From positions 14,664,501-14,728,500 of the forward strand of contig OY747723.1 in the NCBI GenBank assembly GCA_963556495.2: a DNA stretch of 64,000 nt. The letters run 5' to 3'. The notes beneath the pieces are model-generated. The model ran no database searches. It was not told the origin of the DNA and was given only the letters and a program-made list of their open reading frames with translations. The stretch is from Valencia hispanica (taxonomy: Eukaryota; Chordata; Actinopteri; Cyprinodontiformes; Valenciidae). Made by a program: the position numbers and the translations under genes. Shown here piece by piece: positions 32,524 to 44,500 of the stretch. How positions within the stretch are numbered: the first letter of the stretch is position 1; every line of letters starts with the position of its first letter.

Positions 32524-35500
32524 ATGTTTTCGCCAGGAGAGGAGGTCGATTCCGATTTGTTTACCTCACTGAAGGAGTCATCCGGAGAGGCGATCTCCCC
32601 AACGCTGGAGCTCAGTTTGACCACCGTCTACACCGTCCTCTACTCTTTCCTCTTTGTTTTCGTCTACCTGCAGCTCTGGCTCATCCTGCACTACGGCCAC
32701 AAGCGCTTCAGCTACCAGAGCGTGTTTTTGTTCCTGTGCCTGCTGTGGGCAGCGCTGCGGACGACCCTCTTCTCTTTCTACTTTAAAAATGTGGCGCAGG
32801 CCAACCAGCTGCAGCCTCTGGCCTACTGGCTGCTCTACTGCTGCCCCGTCTGCCTGCAGTTCTTCACACTCTGCCTGCTCAACCTCTACTTCACACAGGT
32901 ACGTGTGTTTTTGTGCGACCCGATTTCATGGAGAAAAATAACTAAACAGCTGAGCTTGCAGTTTTCTGGTTATTGCGCACAGTCAGATTTCGCATTTAAT
33001 CAACTACTTTTCCAGAATGTTGCAAACAATCGGTTAGATTAGTCATTTTGCAGTAAAAATGACGAGTGTTTGCGGCTTGTGGCCTTGGGTTTTAATCCAA
33101 GTTGCGATTTAAGTCACAAAGACATTTATTTGGAATTTAAGGGCATTACAGGAGAGCAGTAATCAGAGAGGAGATGCATGGTAACTCTGGAGGAGGTGTA
33201 AAGATCCACAACTCCTTCATCCCTAAAAATTGTGCCTGTATGGTGGTAAAAGTAGATGGATGAACAATCCGGCAAAAAAAAAAAAAAACCCAGTAGAGGC
33301 TCCAAATAACTTGTTGGAGGTTCGCCTTGCACCTTACAACAGGACGGCAGCCTTCATCAAAGATGCTCTCCATCCAATCTGACTAAGCTTGAGGTTTTTT
33401 GCAAAGACCAATGGAGAACAACTTTAGTGTTTAGATATGCAACGCTTGCTCCAAAAGGTGGCTCTACAAAGACCAACCACGCGTCATATCCTTCTACTGG
33501 TTGTGGACTACTTTTTGTGTTGGTCAGTCCCATAGAATCCCATTAAAACACATTAAAGTTTGTGGTTGTGACATGAAAAAATGTGAAAAAGGTTCAATAG
33601 GTGAAGGTTACATAAACCTAGGTTAAACAGTTGGCCTTTCACCACCATTTTGTACCAGTTTACTGGTCGTGTTGTGTCTTTGCGCTTTACAGTCCTAAGT
33701 TATCGGCAGAGGCGGGTAGTAGACTTGTAGTCAAGACCACCTAAACCGAGACCAAGACACTACCAAGACCAGAAGGTATCGAGACCACGGCAAGACCGAG
33801 ACAAACCACGTCAAGACCAAGACCGATACCAAGTCGAGACCGGAGGAAGAAAAAAAACAGTCTAGTGTTGAAGCTACGCAATAACTTGTATGAACAGCAG
33901 CACTCTAGGGTTCAGCCACAGTTTACATATTAGATGGTATTACTTCAACTACAGGCAAGACAGAGACAGACCATGTCATGTGTGTAACTGAGCTCACTGT
34001 AAATGTTTTTGCAGACAGATCAAATATGTGTAGCAATTGTATGATGGCTGTTACTGCACTAGACTTGTAGTCAAGACTGCCTAAGCCGAGACCAAGACAC
34101 TACCGAGACCAGAGGGTATCGAGACCGAGACAAGACCAAAGACCGCCAAGGCCGTGACAAGACCGAGACCACGTAAAAGTGGTCTTGAGACCAAGACCGG
34201 TCTCAAGACATACATCACTAGCGGGTAGTAACTACTTACATTTACTTGAGTAACCGTTAGAAAAATTTTTACATTTGGGGTAGTTTTACTAGACCGTACT
34301 TTTTACTTTTACTTGAGTAATATTTTTATGAAATATCGCTACTCTAACTTGAGTAAAGTTTCCGGATACTCTACCCACCTCTGGTTATCGGGCTGTATCC
34401 GCTCACATGTCACTGAACTCTTGGTGCAGCCCAGATTCTATGTTGGTACCGTATCAAGCTCAAGAAGTCGGAGCAAATCTTCATTCTTCTGTCCATGTTG
34501 TGCAATGCTACCACTATCGCTGGGACAAAAACAGTTCCACGGCATGATGTTGCCACCACCAGGCTTCGCCATGACTAAAGTGAATGTACGCATCATTTTA
34601 ACACCAGGTGCTTTCCGAGAACCAAACTTGTGCTCAAATTCTTGTTTTCAGACCCATTTGAAGTGCTGTTTTGTACTCGGTTGTTTGGTTCCAGCCATTC
34701 AACACCAGCACACTCTAAATGTCAGAGACTGTTCTTGACTGAGAAACAACTACTTATTTTGGGAAAGCATGGTCCACATTTACATGCAGGGTACAAAAGG
34801 AAGGAAGTTCGTCTCACTGGCTGACTGACGATCTGCTAATGCAGCTCATGGTGTCATATGACTCCTGAATAAACACCGTCACCCATTCGCTGACCTCTGA
34901 CCAACTTTTGCATTCGTACAAAACCTAGAAGTCAGTAGACGGAAGCTGGAATTCAGATTTCTGCTTTGCATGACTGGCTAATTAACCGGCTTTTCCGTTC
35001 ATATAATGATGTTATTCCACCATGCCTTTTCATTCCTGTCGTTACATCTGTCGAAGCATGTTTATCTCAGTCAGGAGAGCATGTGACGGGGGAGCTCAGA
35101 GAAGAAACCGTTCCTGATTTTGTACGTCTGGCCACATCAGGTCTGAGTAATATAGCAGATTCTCGTTTTGTTCCACAGCTCAAGCTGGAAGCTGTTGTAT
35201 TGAATTCCTACAAAGACAGTAGTTTTTATGTCAGCTGCTCATAGTCTCATAAGAAAGCAGAGTTTTTGGTGGTACTGAAGATGCGGCCGATTTACGATCT
35301 ACAGTTTTTGTAAAGCTTTGACCATCTGATATCATTTTAGGTTCATTCAAACCATAATCTACAAAGATATGCAGTGGGGCAAAAAAGTATTCAGCAGCCT
35401 AAGATTGTGCAAGTTTTCCCACTTAAAAAGATGAGAAAGGGCTGTAATTTTCATCACAGTTGCACTTCAGCTAGCTAGTATTTTGGCCCATTCTTCCATG

Positions 35501-38500
35501 GAGATCTTCTCTAGAGCTGTCATGTTTTGGGGCTGTCGCTGGCCAACACGGACTTTCAACTCCCTCTACAGATTCTCCTTTGGATTGAGGTCTGGAGACT
35601 GGCTAGGCCAATCCAGAACCTTGAAATGCTTTTTATTTAGCCTCTTTATTGCCTGGGCGGTGTGTTTGGGATCATTGTCATGCTGGAAGATCAAGACACG
35701 TTTCAACTGCAATCGTCTCACTGATGGAAGGAGGTTTTTGCCCCAAATCTAACAATACATGGCCCCTTTTATCCTTTCCTTAATATGGATCAGTCGTGCT
35801 GTCCCTTTTGCAGAAAAGCAGGCCCAACGCATAATGTTTCCACCCCCATGTTTCACAATGAGTATGGTGTTCTTGGGATGCAACACAGCATTCTCCCTCC
35901 TCCAAACACGACCAGTGGCGTTTATACCAAAGAGTTATATTTTGGTATCATTGGACCACATAACATCCTCCCAAACCTCCCCTGGATCATCCAGATGGTC
36001 TCTGGCAAACTTCAGACAGGCCTGGACATGTGCTGGTTTGAGCAGGGGGACCTTTCGAGTGCTGCAGGCTTTACTAATAGTAACCTTTGTTACTGTGGTC
36101 CCAGGTCTCTTCAGATCCTTGACCAGTTCCCCCTGTGTAGTTCTGGGCTGTTTCCTCACCGTTCTCAAGATCATGTATACCTCACGAGGTGAGATCTTGC
36201 ATGGAGCCCCAGGTCAAGGGAGACTGTATTTATTCGATTTTCTAATACTTGCATCCCAGTCTTGTGCCGGGGTACAGTCTTGTCCCTGAAGAAGTAACAG
36301 GTCTGTAAGGGCCAGAATTGTTGCTTGTTTGTGGGTGTTAAATACTTATTTTGTGCGCCATTATTCAATAAGTTCTTGCAAAATCATACAGTATCATTTT
36401 CTGGATTTTTTTGATGAAAACTACAGACCATACTCATCTTTTTAGGTGGGACAACTTTCACAATTGCAGGCTGCCAAATTTTGTCCCACCGTAAGAGCAA
36501 AAATCCAAATACTTTCTTTAGTTGTCACTGTAAAACAGGGTTTTATTATTTGTTTTAACTCAAACAAAACTGATTACAGAGTTGACATTTGAAATGGTCT
36601 TTACCGTCTTATTTTAACAATAAGTGGGGAGGTTGAAATTTTGGGGAATCAAATATCAGCATGCATTTTTGATTCAGGAGAGGGATTTCTTACTTTTGCC
36701 CTCAGATATTGTACTGCTCTCTCGCAAAGCCTGTCCAAGTCACGCATAGGGCTTGCATTAGCTGTAATCAGCTGTATAATTAGTGTTGCCATATCATCCA
36801 GGAGGAGGAAAAAAAAATATCCACAAACTAACAATTTTTGTCCTGCTTGTTCTGTGATGAAGTTTGCGGGGGGGGGAAAAAAAAGTTAAGCTGGAGCAGA
36901 AGATGTATTTGTCGGTATCAGTAAATCTGAGAGCAAAGAGTAAGAAATAAAGTTTGTGTTTCACTAAAGCTTAGCAGAGGTAAAAGAGCAGGATACAGAC
37001 ACTAACGTGGCCTGCATTAGGTCTGCGCTCCCATTTTATGCAACTTATGTTAAATCTAAGAGCTGAAACGTTCTATTGAAAGTGAGCAGACCAGGACTGT
37101 TTCTCCTAAGAATGAGGGTTTTTAATGGACCACAGTAGTTTGTGTGTGAGTGAAAAACGTTAAAGGTAAAAACGTACATTTCCTATTTTCGAAAGAAAAA
37201 TTTCTCTATACAGATAAAACTCAAAAGAATGAAACGGATCAACTTCTGGAATATTTGGCCTTCTTGTTATCTGCTGAAAGTCCTGCTCTCTTTCACAACC
37301 TGAATGAACTACCGACGCAAGAAAAAAACAAAAAAACTAACTTGATGTTTGCTTAAATATGCTGCATTCACTGATTGAAAAAAAAAGATAATTTTAAAAT
37401 TTCACCCAGTCTGAACAGAGTGAAACATGTCCAATTGCAGTCAAAAGAGGATTTATTAGTGCGTCTCTACTTTGACTCTTCCAGGTAGATATGTTACCAT
37501 TATAACTGCACATGGATTGTTGTGCCTGAGCTGCTCATATGTCGCCTTCCACTAAGCATTTACAGCATTGCAGAGTGGACGTTCTTAGAAAAGACAGAAA
37601 ACAGAACAGTGTCTTTAAATTTTTTTGCTGAAAACCTCCCTATCCCTCTCTTAAATACAAAAATTCAGCAAAACGCTGCTCTGTTTTCAAACCAGTCCAT
37701 TTTTTGCAGCATCATTAGCTTAAATTTGCTCACCTTTTTTTTCTATAAGAAGAACAAACCATAAAATAGCTTCTTAGGACAACTGTTGTTTGCAGATGAT
37801 CTTTAAGTAATTGGTTAGGTGTGGAAAAGCTCATGAATTTGCTAAAAATACATTCACAACGCATCAGTTTTGTTATGTAGGCCTGTTTTCACAGTTTCGG
37901 TCCTTGCATCCCACTCACCTATGAGTTATACAGGATTCCCTGCATCAACACACTTTCTTTACAGAGGTGGAAAATTAACTGCCTTCTGCAGAATTTCATG
38001 GGATGACACTGATGATTCCTGAAGTGCTCTGCATTGGCACAGGAACATATCTAAAGGATGCAGGACACCCAAAAGGACCTGGCCAAGGTCAAAGCTTTCC
38101 AGTCCTAGCCCTCAGGCATCACTGCCCTCTATGTTTTACGCGACTCCCTGCATCTTCATAGCTGAATTAACTGAATGGGTCGCATCCGCTGGTCTTCATC
38201 GCCCCTCCAGACGCACGACAGAGCTCCAATGTTTTGAGATGGGAGACCACTGACCTGGTTGACTCCTCTACCTAACATAAGTACACTTGTTGTAGGTCGA
38301 CATATCTGCGTAAACTAATGACGGATAAAAAAATAAAAAAAACAACAACAGCTTAACTTTGAGTAAATATAACAGTTTCACGGTATCTACAAAAACATGA
38401 AAAGATCTAAATGTCCTCAATCAAAACAGAAAGCAAAAATGATTCCCACTGCTACTAAAATGACATTCAACATTACAAAATTTTAAAATAAACACCATTT

Positions 38501-41500
38501 AGTAATGTCCAAGTACTTATAGTGCAGAATATCACACCTTTCTGATGTTCAAATCTTTGTAGAGTGCATAGGAATAGCATGCCAATAGTCGCTTCTTAAT
38601 TAGTCAGCCTATCTGCTCAGGTAGCCAGCCTACTTAAAAGAAATGCCACTCATAGCTACATAACTAGCAAAGTTACCTTAATAAAAGTGATAGGTGGTGC
38701 TCTTTTTAGTTCCAACAACATAAGTGCTTGTAGTTTCTACCTCCAGAAATATTTCCAAACAGCTTTGTCATTTTTAGTTTGGCTTGACCGAAGATGGAAA
38801 GCAAATCTCACATCATAATATAATTTTGACTAACCTGCAATCAACTCATAGACTAGCTGGGGATGAAGCATTGCAGCTAAATATTGTGTTGATCAGACAA
38901 AAAAAAAAGGCCTGAGAAGCTCTGTGGTTTACTTTAGGGGGCAAATTTATTGAACCAATGTCAAAAGCACTAGCAGTTGAGAAATGACCTGTACAGTCAT
39001 TGAGGGCATTGAAGGGAAGGGGGGGGGGGAGCTGACGCACATCTGTCTAATACACGCGCATGTGTGGAAATAGTGCTTTTCTGATGAGTCAGTTCTGAGT
39101 CCGGACTCGTGAGTTACTTCTCTCTGTTTCAATCCACCTCTTACTAAAGGAAGAGACGGTCAAGTTAATAGTTTGTTGCCTTTGCAGAGACAGGACATAA
39201 ACATTCCTTGTTTAAGATACATAACCGGAAGTCCATTCATACATATAATGCACAAAAAAGGACACAACCCTCCTGAATTGCTTCGTTGGCTGCTTCATCT
39301 CTTGGTTACAAATTACCGCATTGTGGCCTACTTTCAGCACACTGGCTATTCATGTGAGAGGGTGTTGGTTTGAATGTTTAAACTAAATGTTGTTGATATG
39401 TATTTAAGGACTTTTTTGGCCAGTACAATATGAGTTTTTCAAAAATATATATTTTTATCACTAACTAAAACACTTGAAATCTTTGAAAAGAGAACAAATG
39501 CCACCTAAGGACTAAACAAACAACTTTCTAAACGGAGTCATTACAAAACCTAAGCAAACTTGATTACTAAAGGCCACTGTGCCAGAATTTGTAATGCCAC
39601 ATTGGACTTATGAACAGTTTTAATGTGTTTAAACTTTTAGGTCACTACTGATAACCTGTCCTGTTAATTATTATTTTTCGGGGTCTATAATTAAAGGACT
39701 TAATATTAAAAAACCTTTTATGGTGATGACCGTCTACTTTCCCTAAAACTTGACCAGCAAACTGTTTGACTTGAAATCGTTGTTTGCGTGAGATTTTCTT
39801 GACGTGGTAGCTTCAAGCTTTTGCTGCAGATTTGCCATTTAGAGTAGTAGGAGTAATTCAGAACTCCAACATACATAAACATAGAGTCAAGAATTTGAAA
39901 AACAATGTGTAAAGTAAAGCACTTCAAAATGAATCAACTCCTCCCCCTCATGTTTGAGGCCATGTTTCTTACCTAAAAAAGGTGGAATTTCTTCCAGGTT
40001 GAGGGTTAGTTTCTGTGTCAAACAAAGAAGTTAAAATATATTTTTAGTCTTGTTCATTAGTACTAGCAGGAAGTACAGAAGTACAACAAGATCTCCAATC
40101 TGCCATAGAGTGGTTTGGTTTGGCTTTGCTTTACTAATAAGGTCCTCCAGAAGAAGCTGAGATGAGAGTTTTGATTCTCCTCAACATCAACAGAAGTCCG
40201 CTATGGAGGTTATGGCGACATATTTGAAAGCTTCTCCTTTTGGATGTGTTCTAGGCAGATCAGTTCTAGGCCACACCCAAAGGCCAACCTAGAACTTGGT
40301 GGGAAGACTATAGAATTTACCCTCCACAAGGAGCTACTATACTATTGGCTTGTGTTTACCTACTCCAATGACCAACAGGAATCTCCTTGAGCTTTGTAAG
40401 TTCACACTCTGGTTCTAAAACAGGCCCTCTTTGCCTTTCTGTGCTCCTCGGCTCCAAAGTAGGTTGGAGTTGCACGGTCTGTATTAAACTGTTAAATCCT
40501 GCGTATTTAAAATAATCTTTCATATGTTTTTTTTTTCTCCAGGTGATGTTTAAAGCTAAAGCCAAGTATTCACCTGAGCTCACCAAATACAAGTAAGTCC
40601 TTGATTGTTTAAGAATGAAGATCAGAGCATTCTTGGGTCATTCTGATAACTGATCACAGTCACCATCTTTTATTCTGTGTTCTCTTGTGGAGATAGTGCA
40701 ATTATTAACGGTATCACATTGCAACTCTTCTCTCCGTAGGGTTCCTCTGCGCTTGTTCTTTCTGTGTCTCAGTATATTTTTCCTGGTGGTGAATTTAACT
40801 TGCGCGTTGTTAGCTCAAGGAGCGCTGATGCAGTCTGAGCCACTAAGGTAAGCAAAAGTCCAATCATTTCATGTCTAGTTTCCACAGGAAATGATTTCTC
40901 ATGCATCTTGAGGCCATTTTTTCTCTGTACACTTGAATGTGTCTTTACAAACTCTGCTCTTTGTCTGTACAGTGATGGAGGGATCAGACATGCAGTCTTG
41001 GCTCGGGTCCTGATCAATGACAGTCTCTTTGTCCTGTGTGCCATATCTCTTGCTGTATGCATCTTCAAGATAGCCAAAATGTCTTCTGCCAACGTTTACC
41101 TCGAGTCTAAGGTAGAAAAAGGGCATGATTTACCAAGCTTTGCTTTTTGTCTTTTTAGGAAACTTTTGGTAGGGCTGCATTTTTAGACGAGCTCAAGTTC
41201 TCATTTACCCTTACTTTCCGTTGGACCACATTTTACACTGTTCTGATGGGTTTTTGTAATTTCACAAAATTAGACCAATGACAAGAGAATTCAAAAATAA
41301 TTGTGGCCCTGAATCTGGGGCCAATTCAGTTGTATTTGGACGTCAGAATTTCCAGTTGTCAAGTCGGAAAGATTAACCTGAACACCTCCAGAAGTCAGAA
41401 CTCTGATTTGGAGACTCAGAGATTTCTCGCCAACCCCAACCTCAAAATCCAATATGGCTGCCATGTGCTTAAAGTCAGACTTTCAGAGTTCCAAGCTAAA

Positions 41501-44500
41501 AAAATGAACTAGAATGCTCACAGAAGTCAGAATTCAGCTCTGGAATACCAAATGTTTGTCACAAACTCCATCTTCAAAATCTAAAATTGCGACCGTGTTT
41601 GAATGACATTGATAGGTACGGTTCTAAAACAAACAGCAACACAAATAATTATTTCCATTGCTTTTCTGAGAACATGCTACATGGCTTGAATTTATGAAAT
41701 GCTAAGAAATGCATTATTAGCTCGTATTGCTAACATTGTTAGCCTGGTCATTGAGCACAACAGTTAGCAAATCCCACAGGTTTTCTTACTTGTATCTGGA
41801 AGACGTGAACAAATTATTTGAAGGTTCAACTTCCAAGACACATTTTCAAATCACGTTTTCATATTTTGAGTTTTGTTTTTTTACTGTTATGCTCTCCGCC
41901 ACGAGGGGGCAGTTGAATTAATCCTGCCTCATTAGTTTTAAGCATGTAACAGACTGATTATACTAATCAATGATTAGTATTGTAGCTAGCTAGAGCATCT
42001 TGCTGTTTACTATATAAATATATTGGGGAGAGAGTATTATACAATTGTTAAAAACATTGTATCCTATTTCAAGCTAAAACAGAAATGTACAAGCTAATTC
42101 CGAATGTAAAGGTAATGTCACTTGTGTAAGCCACTCGCTAAACATGTTAATATGCCAAAATTCATGATTTTGGCTTATAATTAGTTAATTTTTAAATGTT
42201 TGTTGGCCAGTATTTAGCATATAGTGCTTGTTATGACACATTGAATCTTCCCTTCAGGGAACATCTGTGTGCCAAGCGACCGCCGTAGGAGCCGTGGTGA
42301 TTCTCCTCTATACTTCCAGAGCCTGTTACAACCTAGTGGTGGTGGCCCTGTCACCGCAGGACAGACCCAGCCCCTTCAGTTATGGCTGGTACAGTGTCTC
42401 CGATCAGGTGCTTCTACATATACGCTTAGCTTTTTACAGTGCCTTGCTTCTGAACTTTGCCACATTGGGTCACGTGACAACCACAAATTTGAACGTGTTT
42501 CATTGGGATTTTATTAACCCAACTAAGACAGCAGTGCGTAATTGTGACGTGGAAGGACACAATGCAAACTGTATATATTTGAGGTAAAATATGCTGATGT
42601 TTGTGACAAATATCAAACTGAATATTTTACATAGCCGGGGTGTTTTGAGTGCAGATGCAACCCATCTTTAGAGAATTAGTAGAGCACTGCTTAGCAGGGG
42701 TAAAGGGCTTTGTCTGTCTATAAATAGCCATGTCTGTGTGTCTGTGTATCCTGACCTACATCAGAGAGGGTGCAGGCCTTGAGACAGACAACACATTTTT
42801 GAAGGATTTTCTTTGTGTCCGTTTGTGGGACAATATAGACATGATCAGTGATTCAATATGGGTATTATCTGAGCTTAAACATGACCACTTTTATCACTCT
42901 CTATAAATTAGCTCTCCTCCCAAAGTGTGAAGATAATTTTAGTTCCTGTCATGTAAATTATTGAAAGTTGGACTATGCCTAATGCATGCTCTGAGTCCTG
43001 CATTTGGCTTCAGCACATTTTCTACAAGATGCTTGATGCGTCTCAACAAACTACAATTATTAACGTTTTGCATCTGTCACTCTAATCATGCTAATGTGAT
43101 TTAATGACCAGCAGAAGAAGACACCTGTAATTGCACAAAAAGTCCGCTTTTTAAGAACTTTAAGAGAGAGAGAAAATCTCTCTGGATTGGATGTCTTGAT
43201 GTTTTAATTCTGTAAGTCTTTTCATAAAAAGATTGTGTCTGTTTTTTTTTTAATAGCTGGAATGCAGATTATGCGCTTTTGCTTCACTTTTTTGAACCAA
43301 GATGAATTCTAGCCTATTCAAACACTGTGTGATAAACCGACACAAAGTAAAAGTAATCGGAAAGTGGAAAGGAAAAGCTACATATTGTTCAAAGATTGTT
43401 AAAAATAAAAAAGTTATGTTGGGCAGAAAACTAACCCTACACTTTTTCTTTGACATTAGAAAATGTATCTGAAAAATGTGCTCTGGGTTTATATTCCGCC
43501 CTCCTGAGTTAGTATTTTTGTAAGTCTTCTGGGGTTGAGTCAGATGGGTGGAAAGAAATCTTGCCACAGATTCTCAATTGGATTTACTGGACTTTAACTG
43601 AGCCATTCTAACACATTATTATATGTTTTAAAACATTCTGCTGTAAGCGTGGCTGTCTGAACCTTCAACCCGGTTTCAAGACCTAACAGGTTTTCTTTAT
43701 GGATTGCCCGGTATTTAGCGTCATCCATCTTCCCATTAACTCTTGCCAGCTTCTCTGTTCCTTCGGAAGAAAACCACCCCCCACAGCATGATGCTGCGAC
43801 TACCATTTTTTAACTATGTAGATGGTGAGTTATTAAAGTGTGCAAAGAGAAGCACTTTATGATGGTCAAAAAGACTCTAAGTACAAATTAGGGGACTTCT
43901 GAAGGCAATTGGTTGGACTGTTTTTTGTTTTTTTTAGGGCCATCAGAATAAGGGGAGCTAAATACAATGCATGCTAGTTTTCAGATTACTATTTGTAAAA
44001 AAATTTTTTGCTTTTTATCCTTTTCATTCCACGGCACAGTTATAAACTACTTTGTGTTGGTCTGAATCCCAAAAAAAGAAATGCACTGGAGTGTGGTTTT
44101 AACATGTTTGCTTGGTGCCATCAGGCTTCATAAATCATAGTGCAAAATGTGTGTTTGTACTTTAAAGGCAGACATACAGAAGATCAGCGGTGAAGCCTAC
44201 ATTGTTTTCGGGATTATTTTGTTCTTCTGGGAGCTGCTGCCCACCAGCCTAGTTGTGGTTTTCTTCAGAGTCCAAAGACCCCACCAAAACCTGGTAAACT
44301 GACCATTTAGAAGTCCCAAGTCAGGCTGTAGACTTTCTTCACAGCTTGAACCGTCGTCACGGGTAGAATAAATTCCTCGGCTGCGGTGTCTTTCAGGCCC
44401 CTGGCGGCATGATCAACAGCCACAGTTTCAGCTCCAGAGCTTATTTCTTTGACAACCCCCGACGGTACGACAGCGATGACGACCTGTCCAGGAGCATCAG

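Larger units (their letters stand above)
32899..40542 (+). other. gpr137c intron 1
   Basis: This 7.6-kb intron holds the Tc1 and hAT elements listed separately between 33290 and 36493. The remaining 36500-40540 has no recognisable gene. It contains short homopolymers (G/A run near 36869-36886, G run at 39018-39029) and otherwise unassigned sequence. The donor is GTACGT at 32899. The acceptor is preceded by a long T run ending TTTTCTCCAG at 40542. Confidence 0.75.
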
